From Anaerostipes hominis (ex Lee et al. 2021) (lineage in GTDB: Bacteria; Bacillota; Clostridia; Lachnospirales; Lachnospiraceae): DNA of 64,000 bases. The stretch covers positions 1-64,000 of the forward strand of contig NZ_NQOG01000001.1 in the NCBI RefSeq assembly GCF_002270485.1, in the 5' to 3' direction. Shown piece after piece: positions 35,143 through 43,420 of this stretch. Numbering within the stretch: position 1 is the first letter of the stretch; every line of letters starts with the position of its first letter. Below the pieces are notes generated by a model, which saw nothing but the letters and a program-made list of their open reading frames with translations, searched no databases and was not told the DNA's origin. The position numbers and the translations under genes are program-made.

Positions 35143-35961
35143 TCACCTTCTTAGCTGTCCTTTCTCTCCGGCACATACAAGCCTAAGTACACTGCCGGCG
35201 ATGCATCTTGCCTTATCTGAAATCGTAAAACAGTTGTCTCTTTCTTCGATCCTCGGATCAATATCCGCGATCTTAAATCCTTTTTTCACCGGGTAGCCGT
35301 CCCGGATGAGTCCCCGGACGATGCCGTTAAGAGATGCAAATACAGGCACCTCCGTGCCGCCGTCTTCTTTGATCACAGCAATGACATCGCCCTTTTTTAC
35401 CTGTGCGGCAATCTCTGTCCGCCCATACAGAAGTCCTCCTGCCGGAGCGTGGATGACTCTTTCCTTTCCATACCCCATGATCTTTCCGGGGACGCCTGTG
35501 TCAGCCATGGCGGTGCCTTCTTCAATGATCCTTCCGAGATTATGGCCCCGCATAGTCTCGATCACATAATCCACATCCTCTCCTGCGCTGAATCCCGGTC
35601 CCAGTCCGATGGTAAGCCCCGACATGTCCCGGCTGGTTCCCAGATTTCTCTTTGCGAGAATGGCGTCCACCACCACATCGGGTTTTATCTCCCTGATAGA
35701 ATCCCCCTCCGGGTCGATAAATACCACCGGCCTTGAAGGACTTACCATGTCCATGGCTTTTTTCAAAGAATCTGCACACACGGCTGTCAGCCCCTCCACG
35801 GATGCAGTTCCTTCATATACGGCTTCACAGAAGGCCACCTGCCTGCGGATAGCAGACGGATGTTCTGTCTCCAGGACAAGAACGGGATATCCGGCCCTGC
35901 TCAGCTGACAGATCGTTCCGGTGGCGATATCCCCGCCGCCTCTTACAACGATTGGCTTCAT
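35143..35961 (-). CDS. yqeB: YqeB (EF2563) selenium-dependent molybdenum hydroxylase accessory protein
   Basis: A 272-residue protein. VVRGGGDIATGTICQLSRAG is the N-terminal nucleotide-binding pattern, RRQVAFCEAVYEGTASVEG has the conserved Cys, and VVVDAILAKRNLGTSRDMSG with GLGPGFSAG follow. The family is a marker of labile-selenium molybdenum hydroxylases. Together with yqeC elsewhere in the window it shows that the pathway was (or is) present. It leads the five-gene operon yqeB, moeA-like, moaC, MOSC, mogA with gaps of only a few bases or overlaps. Confidence 0.92.
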   Translation of the reverse strand: MKPIVVRGGGDIATGTICQLSRAGYPVLVLETEHPSAIRRQVAFCEAVYEGTASVEGLTAVCADSLKKAMDMVSPSRPVVFIDPEGDSIREIKPDVVVDAILAKRNLGTSRDMSGLTIGLGPGFSAGEDVDYVIETMRGHNLGRIIEEGTAMADTGVPGKIMGYGKERVIHAPAGGLLYGRTEIAAQVKKGDVIAVIKEDGGTEVPVFASLNGIVRGLIRDGYPVKKGFKIADIDPRIEERDNCFTISDKARCIAGSVLRLVCAGEKGQLRR

Positions 35962-36025
35962 AACATATGAGGTCCTCTCTTTATAAATTTTCCTTGTTTC
36001 TCCTTCATGACTGTTCCTCCGTCCG

Positions 36026-36550
36026 TCATTCGAGTATACAGCCTTTCTCAGGATAAAGGCTGTAAAGCTTCGCAGGGTTCTCTGACAGCACCCGGCACAT
36101 CTGCTGGGGTGTCAGTCTGCCTGATCTCACTCCATAAGTATAAAATAAAACGGCTCTGGTTTCCACCCCCGGCATTCCGTTTGGAATCCCGGTAAAATCA
36201 TCCTTTCCCATATTCTTATCTTCCACCGTAAAACTGCAGTGGTCCGTGGACACTGTCTGGCTCTTTCCTGTCCTCAGTCCTTCCCAGAGCACCTCCCTGC
36301 ATGTGAGATGGACTACGAATACCGAAATATCCACCTCTTTCGCGATCGCCAGGAGACGGTTGACTGCCTCTGCCTCCGCCCCGCCGGGCCTCACTCTCGG
36401 GTGAGCATCGGCTCCTAAATCCCCTCTCTTTTTCGCCTCTTCTGTCAGCGCGTCGATCATTTCCGCATTTTCGCAGTGGACGCCTGTGATGCCGCTGATC
36501 TCTTTCATTTTCCTGAGCGCCATAAAAATATCATGGTCATTCAGGATCAT
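36026..36550 (-). pseudogene. Dihydropyrimidinase (hydantoinase) remnant
   Basis: The 174-residue product lacks the N-terminal metal ligands His-x-His and part of the barrel. It starts near LNDHDIFMALRKMKEISGITGVHC, keeps VFVVHLTC and TVSTDHCSFTVEDKNMGKDD, which are typical, and the C-terminal SENPAKLYSLYPEKG. Between HLTC and EVLWEGLRTG about 65 residues of a normal dihydropyrimidinase are missing. It cannot be active. Such hydA genes usually accompany selenium-dependent purine hydroxylase clusters, so this is a relic of the former catabolic module. Confidence 0.8.
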
Positions 36551-36552
36551 GT

Positions 36553-36624
36553 ATACAAAACACTTTTTTGATATCTAAAAGTTTTTGTATTTTTTATTGC
36601 AATCCTAAAAAAACGTGCTAAGAT
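36553..36624 (+). promoter_or_regulatory. Palindrome and promoter of the YheO-type regulator
   Basis: Inverted arms ATACAAAACACTTTT (36553-36567) and AAAAGTTTTTGTAT (36577-36590) lie between hydA remnant and the regulator. TTGCAA (36597-36602), 16 bases and TAAGAT (36619-36624) make the regulator's promoter. The palindrome may be its own operator and that of the former catabolic genes. Confidence 0.55.
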
Positions 36625-36668
36625 TAACTTATCAGGCAACCTAAACACTCAGAAAAGGAGTGATCAAT

Positions 36669-37301
36669 ATGAATCCGGAACTGGAACTATTAAAGCAAAT
36701 GGCGCATACGATCGCCATGCAGTTCGGCAAGGACTGCGAAGTCATCATCCATGACCTTACAAGTAAGGATATGGACCATACCATCGTACACATCGAAAAC
36801 GGACACGTCACCAAAGGGAAATTAGGAGACGGCCCTTCCGCCGTCGTTTTAGAGACACTTCACAGAGATCCGGAAGACATCAAGGACCACTATGCATATC
36901 AGATCAAGACATCCGACGGCAAAATCTTAAAATCCACAACGACATTTGTAAAAGGGGAGGACGGAGAAGTCCACTATATCGTGGCCATCAATTATGATAT
37001 CAGCGCTCTCTTAATGATCGACGCTTCCCTCCAGTCTCTGATGCATGTGGAGGAACAAAAACAGGATGAGCCCACCGCCATCGTAGGAAACGTTCACGAC
37101 ATGCTGGACAGTCTGATCGAACAGTCTGTCTCATTGGTCGGAAAACCAGCGGCTCTGATGAACAAAGAAGAAAAAGTAAGAGCTATTCAGTTTTTAAATG
37201 ATGCCGGAGCCTTTCTGATCACAAAATCCGGTGATAAAGTCGCCAAGTACTTTGGCATATCAAAGTTTACTTTATACAGCTACATCGACGTCAACAAATA
37301 A
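36669..37301 (+). CDS. YheO-like PAS/HTH transcriptional regulator
   Basis: A 210-residue regulator. The N-terminal PAS_6/YheO domain has AMQFGKDCEVIIHDLT, GPSAVVLETLHRDPE and IVAINYDISALLMID. The C-terminal DauR-type HTH has GAFLITKSGDKVAKYFGIS. The ATG at 36669 follows AAAAGGAGTGATCAAT. The family controls amino-acid or purine catabolism in several bacteria. It diverges from the broken hydA and cofactor operon and may regulate them. Confidence 0.85.
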   Translation: MNPELELLKQMAHTIAMQFGKDCEVIIHDLTSKDMDHTIVHIENGHVTKGKLGDGPSAVVLETLHRDPEDIKDHYAYQIKTSDGKILKSTTTFVKGEDGEVHYIVAINYDISALLMIDASLQSLMHVEEQKQDEPTAIVGNVHDMLDSLIEQSVSLVGKPAALMNKEEKVRAIQFLNDAGAFLITKSGDKVAKYFGISKFTLYSYIDVNK

Positions 37302-37333
37302 AGGCGGATTTAATCTATATGGAAACAATCAAA

Positions 37334-37768
37334 TTACGGGTTTACACCTTTTAGGGCATAACGAATATCAACAAGTCTTAATACATCTTGATATGCGTTA
37401 TCCTTAGAATTTAAATCTATCATAAGCCACTTTTGTCCATTTCCCTCTCTAGTATTGTGATAGATTTCCTGTATATATTCAGAAAGCCTAGGTAACAAGT
37501 TTTCAACACGTTCTTTCTCTTTATTACCCACGACCACCAACACAGTAAAATAGTTTTTTTTAGGATAGATAACACACAATGATTTTCCAGATTTTCTAAA
37601 CTTCACATTCCAGCCGCGTGCCCAGACATCTTTACTGTATTCGATTTTGCAAACCGCTTTATATTTATCGTTCATATACTGATAGAACTCATCAAATATA
37701 GGGTTTTCAATATAACTGCTTATTTCACTAATATTAGGTGCATAATTTATATCTTTTATATTTATCAC
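37334..37768 (-). CDS. DUF3788-family protein
   Basis: A 144-residue protein. KAVCKIEYSKDVWARGWNVKFRKS, LCVIYPKKNYFTVLVVVG and DVLRLVDIRYALKG fit the DUF3788 family, whose function is unknown. A GTG start at 37768 follows GGAG at an 11-base spacing, which is long. It is coded 18 bases downstream of an AraC/GyrI-type regulator and is probably cotranscribed with it. High A+T, like the following accessory genes. Confidence 0.72.
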   Translation of the reverse strand: MINIKDINYAPNISEISSYIENPIFDEFYQYMNDKYKAVCKIEYSKDVWARGWNVKFRKSGKSLCVIYPKKNYFTVLVVVGNKEKERVENLLPRLSEYIQEIYHNTREGNGQKWLMIDLNSKDNAYQDVLRLVDIRYALKGVNP

Positions 37769-37786
37769 AACAAACTACACTCTCCT

Positions 37787-38758
37787 TTATAGACTTTCTG
37801 TTTTATTTCCATTGACATTGGATAATTCCTTTTCAGCATTTCCTATTTCCACAGGAATTACCCAAATTTCCATATAACTAAAATCTGCATTTTCCTTGTA
37901 GTATTTTTCTGCCATGAACGGCTTTGTAACCAGTTTATGATTTGGAAGCCAAGTTTCAAACAGATACTTATTTGCTTGATTTAAAGCAGTAGTAACAAGT
38001 TTATCAAAAGATTCTGCCTCAATTCGGCATACAACATATTCACCTGCTGGTAATGTATGTTGTACCATATTTTTAGGACATACATCTGTTGATGAAACCA
38101 TACCTCCCGCAAAATAAAGGAACGTTCCTTTATCTGGATTTGCCGAATGAGACACGCCGAGTTCAATATTGTTGTTAAAAACAACATTTTCGGTCTGCAT
38201 TTTCTTTGCATGAAACTCACGCCATAGCTGACCCGGAATATCAATTCCCGTGCTTTTTCCAGGGGGAATCTGTTCATCGACATTTACTGCTTTTTTAAAA
38301 CCAAAATACGTTTCGCTTGCTTTTAATGTTTTCCTTTGAATTTCCAGAACAATACCCCCTACAATCAGTGGGACATTTTCATCAATCAAAACATAATGAG
38401 AAGAAAGTTCTGGCTTGTCAAATGTATTTAACATAGGAACGCTCTTTCTGTATTCATCAGGAGTAATATGGTAAACTTCTTTAAATGCCCTGGTGAAATT
38501 AGCATGGTCTGAAAATCCATATTTTAAAGCTATGTCTAATATTCTTTCCTCCGAATTATTTAATTCTGTTATTACCATTGCTAAACGACGAAGTTTAATA
38601 TATTCTTGAACTGATTTCTTGACTAATTTTTTAAATAGTCTCTGGTAATAAAATGTAGATAGACAGGCAATCTTTGCTAGTTTCTCTGTTTCAATTTTCT
38701 CATTCAAGTGTTGTTCAATGTAATTTAATGACATTTCAATATTTTCATATGCGTACAT
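37787..38758 (-). CDS. AraC-family regulator with GyrI-like effector-binding domain
   Basis: A 323-residue regulator. The N-terminal HTH_18 reads YIEQHLNEKIETEKLAKIA, RRLAMVITELNNSEERILDIALKYGFSDHANFTRAFKEVY, typical of AraC DNA binding. From about 115 a GyrI-like ligand-binding domain follows, with FYHYAGGM-like YFAGGM and LPAGEYVVCRIEAES. It probably senses small molecules or peptides and drives its own operon. AAAAGGAGGTACTGAT precedes the ATG. An MDR-type target is not visible. Confidence 0.85.
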   Translation of the reverse strand: MYAYENIEMSLNYIEQHLNEKIETEKLAKIACLSTFYYQRLFKKLVKKSVQEYIKLRRLAMVITELNNSEERILDIALKYGFSDHANFTRAFKEVYHITPDEYRKSVPMLNTFDKPELSSHYVLIDENVPLIVGGIVLEIQRKTLKASETYFGFKKAVNVDEQIPPGKSTGIDIPGQLWREFHAKKMQTENVVFNNNIELGVSHSANPDKGTFLYFAGGMVSSTDVCPKNMVQHTLPAGEYVVCRIEAESFDKLVTTALNQANKYLFETWLPNHKLVTKPFMAEKYYKENADFSYMEIWVIPVEIGNAEKELSNVNGNKTESL

Positions 38759-38830
38759 ATCAGTACCTCCTTTTTTTTTATAGTTACAGTATACACGAAA
38801 AATATTTGTACGGCTTGTCGCACAATGCCA

Positions 38831-38962
38831 TTATCTTATAATACATTTCGCTACCCTTGACATGCTCTGTGTCATTCCAAATGCTTCTAATTTTGCGTGA
38901 AATGTTCGGTTGGTATATTGAAATCATCTATCCCTATGAAATAGGGGTTGCGCTTTGGGATT
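38831..38962 (-). pseudogene. IS3-family (IS150-type) transposase fragment
   Basis: The minus strand encodes NPKAQPLFHRDR, a TGA stop, then FQYTNRTFHAKLEAFGMTQS and MSRVAKCI. This is the DDE core around the second Asp and the AGMTQSMSRVGKC motif of IS150-type OrfB, with a Gly-to-stop change. Only about 45 residues remain. It touches the tcpC-like piece at 38963-39000, so the IS was inserted there. Confidence 0.75.
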
Positions 38963-39005
38963 ATAGTAGGCAAGCTCCTTTTCTATGGCGGTTGAATAGA
39001 AATTG
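38963..39005 (-). pseudogene. tcpC (Tn916 Orf13-type) fragment 1
   Basis: In one frame the minus strand reads YSTAIEKELAYY. It matches YPTAAEKELAYY of the longer tcpC remnant at 42016-42620. The nucleotide match reaches about 35 bases. It lies out of frame within the end of the FtsK-like piece, and shows that the element was rearranged before it decayed. Confidence 0.5.
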
Positions 39006-39162
39006 TTTCTGTTTCATGTACCGTGTGCAGATTGGAAAGGACGACATTGGTCTGTAACAAGGCTTCAATGAGATTTAGCAGAAAGTATGTTTTACCACCG
39101 CCAATCCCACCAGCGATAAGGGTGTGAGGGAGTGCGTTATATTCCAAGACAAGATTTTTCAT
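38983..39162 (-). pseudogene. FtsK/TcpA-type conjugation ATPase fragment
   Basis: A 59-residue open frame with VLEYNALPHTLIAGGIGGGK and TYFLLNLIEALLQTNVVLSN, the Walker A region of the Tn916-family coupling ATPase. The rest of the enzyme is missing and the end runs into unrelated sequence. Its ATG overlaps the sigma-factor stop as ATGA, an accidental junction made by deletion, since these genes are not neighbours in intact elements. Confidence 0.7.
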
Positions 39163-39491
39163 CAGTCGCCTTGGTCACTCATGCCTTGAAAATAGCGTAA
39201 TAAGATTACATCACGCTGTTTCTCTGATAACTTATGTAAAGCAACAGCAAGTTTCTCATTTGATACTTGGATTGTATTATTCAAGACTTCAAAAGAAATA
39301 TAATCACAAGAATAGTTATCTGTTGTTCCACATTCAAGCTGTTTCATATCTGACAATTCACAGAACAAAACTTCACGCTTAGAACGTCTTGCAAACTGTC
39401 TTTTCTTGCTTTTTATTGTACGTTTGGTAACAGTCATTATCAAAGCATTAAACTGTATTCTAACGATATGCTCAAAAGAAGATGTGTTCAT
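39162..39491 (-). pseudogene. Tn916-type sigma-factor-like protein, C-terminally truncated
   Basis: About 109 residues. MNTSSFEHIVRIQFNALIMT to QFARRSKREVLFCELSDMKQ and ALHKLSEKQRDVILLRYFQG match sigma-70-like proteins of Tn916 elements (about 140 residues). The last helix-turn-helix is replaced by MSDQGD and a stop. GAAAGGGGGTGAGATT precedes the ATG at 39491. The truncated form lacks the promoter-contact helix and is unlikely to work. Confidence 0.7.
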
Positions 39492-39730
39492 AATCTCACC
39501 CCCTTTCCGCAAACGCTGAAATATATAAACGGAAATACCGTCTATACCTTTGGAAAATACGGAAAAGAGAGTAAGAAAAAAGCCCACACAAAACATATAG
39601 TCTGTATGAACTAAGATATTAAAATATTCAGTTGTAGTAGTGCATGGATTGCTGTTAAGTTGTTCTTGAGTTTTTGGTAAATTGCTTAAAACACTTCATA
39701 CACAATCCCCCTTAAAGCGATTGTACCATT

Positions 39731-39886
39731 CTAAACTTTCGTCTTCTTGATAAAGATATAAATATATTCTTCTGGTGTAGGGCGTTTATTTCCGAAATAC
39801 TTCTTGAAATTTGCCTGCACCTCTGGGTCTGTACTGTTCATAGCTTCATCAATAGTAGCTTCTATATTAGCCCGAACGTCAGCCAT
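39731..39886 (-). CDS. Small unknown protein of the conjugative-element remnant
   Basis: A 51-residue frame too short for usual gene lists: [20 protein letters not shown] followed by [20 protein letters not shown]. It is strongly charged and looks protein-like rather than random. In the frame the upstream WWYV can also be read, so it may be the end of a longer gene cut at a stop near 39905. No good ribosome site. Function unknown. Confidence 0.4.
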   Translation of the reverse strand: MADVRANIEATIDEAMNSTDPEVQANFKKYFGNKRPTPEEYIYIFIKKTKV

Positions 39887-39951
39887 GACATACCACCAGC
39901 CTTCAAGACTTTTTTAATATCCCGTTTTCTTAGTTCTATCATAAAACTATC

Positions 39952-40512
39952 TCATTCACTATAACTACTGACATAATCATATTTCAAAATCCCATATAGG
40001 TAGTAGTCGCAATAGGTATTTACCATTTTCCCCTCACGAATATGTCCTTCTTTTTGAAAACCTACTTTCTCTAATGTTTTATAAGAAGCATGATTTAAAA
40101 TATGCACATCTGTCCATAATTTTTGTAATTCTGTTTTTAAAAAACAAAATTCAATTACGCTTTTCAACGCTTCACTCATTAGTCCATTACCTTGATATTG
40201 CTTAGAAAGTCTGAAAGCCACTTTTGCCATTCTATTATTTTCAATAAGATATATCCATATTTCACCAATCACTTTGCTATCTTGTTTATGGACAATTCCC
40301 CAATGAAAACTTTTAGTAGCTTTTTCTGGCTTATTAAAGAGTACTTCTGGATTTTTTTCGCTTTTTGATGGACGCTTGCCCCAATACTCATATAAAGAAA
40401 TATCACTAATCCATTCTTTCAAATCATCAATATCACTTTTATTCATTGTTCTTAAAATAAGGCGTTCTGTTTCAATTACTGGTTTTTCAAAAATGTACTC
40501 CTGCAAACTCAT
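39952..40512 (-). CDS. GNAT-family N-acetyltransferase (RimJ/RimL type)
   Basis: A 186-residue acetyltransferase. ETERLILRTMNKSDIDDLKEW opens the RimJ/RimL-type fold; KVAFRLSKQYQGNGLMSEAL is the acetyl-CoA-binding motif A and YKTLEKVGFQKEGHIREGK the end. Substrate unknown, possibly an N-terminal amine or antibiotic. It follows trmO by about 13 bases, so the two form one unit. High A+T suggests horizontal gain with the element. Confidence 0.87.
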   Translation of the reverse strand: MSLQEYIFEKPVIETERLILRTMNKSDIDDLKEWISDISLYEYWGKRPSKSEKNPEVLFNKPEKATKSFHWGIVHKQDSKVIGEIWIYLIENNRMAKVAFRLSKQYQGNGLMSEALKSVIEFCFLKTELQKLWTDVHILNHASYKTLEKVGFQKEGHIREGKMVNTYCDYYLYGILKYDYVSSYSE

Positions 40513-40525
40513 GGTTCATTACTCC

Positions 40526-41002
40526 TTAAAAATTGAATTCGTTTTCCCATGCAAAAGAAGCAGATTCTTCTAAGCTATGAGGCCAATGACTACACCAATC
40601 TGGAACCTGCGGATTTTCCACTCTATCCAAACTCGGCGTGTATGGTTTAATATCCAAGATAGGCGTTTTGTCATTAGCATCAATGTAAGCAATTTTTATC
40701 AGCCCACTTATATAATCAATATTGATAATTTCTACTGCTGATAATGCAATCGGATTTGGGCGTACTGGCGACCTTGTTGCAAAAATCCCCATTTTTTCTG
40801 GAGCTTTTTTATAAGGCTGGTCTGTTTCCAATACGCTTCTGAAATCCTCATTGTCAAAATCGCTAAACCACCATAAAACATTGATATGACTAAATCCGTC
40901 TAATTCCTTTAATGCTGGAATATATGGTGCTTCAAGTTGAATGAAAGCACTATTTTCATTGTTGTAGATAGTACCTATTGAATTTACTTTATAAGTTGTC
41001 AT
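40526..41002 (-). CDS. tRNA (adenine-N6)-methyltransferase TrmO-like protein
   Basis: A 158-residue protein of the UPF0066/YaeB/TrmO family. It has GFSHINVLWWFSDFDNEDFR, the GIFATRSPVRPNPIALSAVE signature and the DIKPYTPSLD end. TrmO methylates t6A37 of tRNA in E. coli. A shorter form of this type is often seen in accessory islands next to regulators, so the chromosomal housekeeping role is not certain. It leads into the GNAT gene. Confidence 0.85.
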   Translation of the reverse strand: MTTYKVNSIGTIYNNENSAFIQLEAPYIPALKELDGFSHINVLWWFSDFDNEDFRSVLETDQPYKKAPEKMGIFATRSPVRPNPIALSAVEIINIDYISGLIKIAYIDANDKTPILDIKPYTPSLDRVENPQVPDWCSHWPHSLEESASFAWENEFNF

Positions 41003-41082
41003 TGTATTTTCCTCCGTTTTCTTCTTGCTAAATAAACGATAAACCTTAACACCATGTTAAAGTCAAGGCAGATTATCATTTT

Positions 41083-41898
41083 TTACAAGAGATTTTCTAA
41101 AGGAATTTGGATTTCTGTTAGATAGTTCTCTGGATTTTTCTCGTTCCACGGTCCACGATGAACTATTTGACGGCTTGAACCTTTCATTTTATATTGACTG
41201 TTTTCTTGAAGCCATTTAGCAAATGAACGATAAGCATAAGAAATATTAGAAAAATCTCCATATACCATAGTACAAGCCATCATAGAAACTGGTTCGGTAA
41301 AACGAAACTTAAAATCGCCAGTATCTTTTCCTATTTTATTTACAAATGCACATAATTCTACATCAACATCTTTTTCTTTATATTCCACATTGTGATATAT
41401 TGAGAACGTTTCATCAGCAATATCTATTTTATTTTCTTTAGCAAAAGCAGAAAGTTCTTTCCAGAGCTCGCCCTCGTAATAATAATCTGGTATTTCTTTT
41501 CTTAAAGATAAAACACAATAACTCGGTATCTCTTTTATGGTTATGTTAAAATACAATTCACTTTTGCCATGTAACAATTCCTTTTTAGCAATCTCAATTT
41601 TCTTTAATTTTTCTTGTTCTTTCTGTATATTATCCATAATTTCAATAGACTTTTTATCAAGCTGTTCTATAATGGCAATATTACTGTAATTGAGGGCTAA
41701 TGCAATTTCAGCAACATTGAAGCCACTATCACGCAAATATATGATTCTATTTAAAGTTGAGATTTGTTCTGCTGAATACATACGATATCCAGTCAATGAA
41801 TCGATTTTAGCAGGCTTTAACAAACCCATTTCATCATAATAACGCAACATTCGAGTAGAAACTTGTGTCAATTTTGAAAACTCACCAATTTTGAACAT
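41083..41898 (-). CDS. MerR-family regulator with GyrI-like effector domain
   Basis: A 271-residue regulator. The N-terminal KIGEFSKLTQVSTRMLRYYDEMGLLKPA is the MerR winged helix, followed by a coiled coil and a GyrI-like domain (FRFTEPVSMMACTMVYGDFS). Such proteins sense drugs or toxic small molecules and switch exporter or resistance genes. The target may be the adjacent TrmO/GNAT pair. The ATG follows GGAGGGATAAA. Confidence 0.87.
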   Translation of the reverse strand: MFKIGEFSKLTQVSTRMLRYYDEMGLLKPAKIDSLTGYRMYSAEQISTLNRIIYLRDSGFNVAEIALALNYSNIAIIEQLDKKSIEIMDNIQKEQEKLKKIEIAKKELLHGKSELYFNITIKEIPSYCVLSLRKEIPDYYYEGELWKELSAFAKENKIDIADETFSIYHNVEYKEKDVDVELCAFVNKIGKDTGDFKFRFTEPVSMMACTMVYGDFSNISYAYRSFAKWLQENSQYKMKGSSRQIVHRGPWNEKNPENYLTEIQIPLENLL

Positions 41899-42015
41899 TT
41901 TATCCCTCCATTCATGTACCTAATTATAATTATTGTTAATTTATACTTCAATATAATAAGGGCTTGCACACCACAGTTATGATACAAACCCGTTTTCATG
42001 TTACCTTACAATCTT

Positions 42016-42630
42016 TCAATTCCCGTTCTTTGTAAAGATAGGGTTTACCAGTTCCGAAAATACATGGTTCCTGCCGATAGGCTCATGCACATTCCCCGAT
42101 ACATAGTAGGCAAGCTCCTTTTCTGCGGCTGTTGGATACAGCTTAAAGAAAGTTTCCAGAAAAGCGGTAGCGTTATTGATTGTATCTGCGTCCACGCTGT
42201 TATCGGCTTCTGGTGTCTTTGATTCATAGTCTGATTTTGCGATTGCTGAGGAAAGGGTAGGATTCTGAACGATTACCATATCCCCGTCAGCATCCCCATG
42301 GACTTTTACCGTATAGGTTGCTGTTACATTGTTTGTCTGGTCGCCCTCTTTTATCTGCTGATCTACTTCGTAGGTAGCAGAAAAAGTGTCCGTTCCCGAC
42401 TGCTCGATATTCCACACAATCACATCTGTAACCGCAGAGCTGGTCGGTATATCCGTTTTGATAGTATCTACATTCAAGTCCTACAACTCCTTTGTCAGAT
42501 AACCGCTGATTGCCTGCGTCCTTGCTTCAATAGCTTCGTTGCTGTTGCTCCATGTGTAATAGGACTTCTCAAAGTTCTTCACGAAATTTTCAATCCCGTT
42601 GGTATCGTTTAATCGTAACTGTATAGTTTG
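42016..42630 (-). pseudogene. tcpC (Tn916 Orf13-type conjugation protein) remnant 2
   Basis: A frame without a start runs from about 42620: NGIENFVKNFEKSYYTWSNS, then EAIEARTQAISGYLTKEL, a TAG at 42481-42483, and on through DLNVDTIKTDIPTSSAVTDV to SVDADTINNATAFLETFFKL and YPTAAEKELAYYVSG. This is the middle and end of the TcpC/Orf13 channel protein. The final NGN-TGA-KIVR reads as NGNWKIV with Trp changed to stop. The upstream membrane anchor is missing. Confidence 0.8.
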
Positions 42631-42773
42631 TCAACCTTGTGTATTCATGCCTTTTAGAAGTAATGTTTAAATTTAATCCCAACCTATCACATAGCTTTTT
42701 AGTAGATATAGCCACATAGCCAGTTGCATTTGTTTTTTTGCATATTTAAGTATTCAATATTTCAAAACATATT

Positions 42774-43298
42774 TTATTGTGACAAATGCAAAATTGAATA
42801 AATTTTTCCAATAGTTTTTTTAATAGGTCTATCTTTATAGAAATAGTATTCTACATATTTCCATTTGTCTGGATTGTATATTAACACTTTACTTGTACAG
42901 TCATCTTTCTCCAATGAAAAATTTATAGCTTTCATTTGTTCCATTGGTGTAATTTCATGTTCAATTTCAAGAGCAAACTTTGACAGATTAAAGTCTTTTC
43001 CCAAACAACATGTTATTGGAATACCTATATTTATTTTTTGCCAACCGAATGAACTTAAAATATTATCATAGTAACCATCAAAAATGAATTTGTTCATGCC
43101 ATCATTATTCTGCCATACATATAGTGGAGAATACTCATTACAACTCTTTGAAGAATCTCTTTTTTCAGATATGAGATATGCTTTAAATATTAAATCTTGA
43201 AAGCCATCCGTCCTATGTCCATTATCAGCTACTCGCTGTCTAATCATGTTCATGTCGTAGTTATCTGGTAGTGAAATCTTATATTGCATAGCAATCAT
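42774..43298 (-). CDS. DUF4865-family protein
   Basis: A 174-residue protein. MIAMQYKISLPDNYDMNMIRQR, ADNGHRTDGFQDLIFKAYLI and GIPITCCLGKDFNL match DUF4865, whose function is unknown; members commonly diverge from a LysR gene, as here. The fold may relate to small monooxygenases or dimeric alpha-beta barrels. AGGAGGATAAAATA precedes the ATG. It is A+T-rich like the LysR gene, so the pair probably came together. Confidence 0.78.
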   Translation of the reverse strand: MIAMQYKISLPDNYDMNMIRQRVADNGHRTDGFQDLIFKAYLISEKRDSSKSCNEYSPLYVWQNNDGMNKFIFDGYYDNILSSFGWQKINIGIPITCCLGKDFNLSKFALEIEHEITPMEQMKAINFSLEKDDCTSKVLIYNPDKWKYVEYYFYKDRPIKKTIGKIYSILHLSQ

Positions 43299-43420
43299 TA
43301 TTTTATCCTCCTATCTATCCTGCTTCAAATTTCAATTTAATTATACATATTAGTTCGTTATGTGTATAATAGTTGTAAATGATGATAGATATCATTTTAA
43401 ATAATACTGGAGGTGCTATT

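Noticed and set aside
42620-42760. Minus-strand frame TNATGYVAISTKKLCDRLGL
   Set aside because: About 42 codons, begins after a stop and ends by frameshift at the tcpC remnant; it looks protein-like but I cannot assign it.
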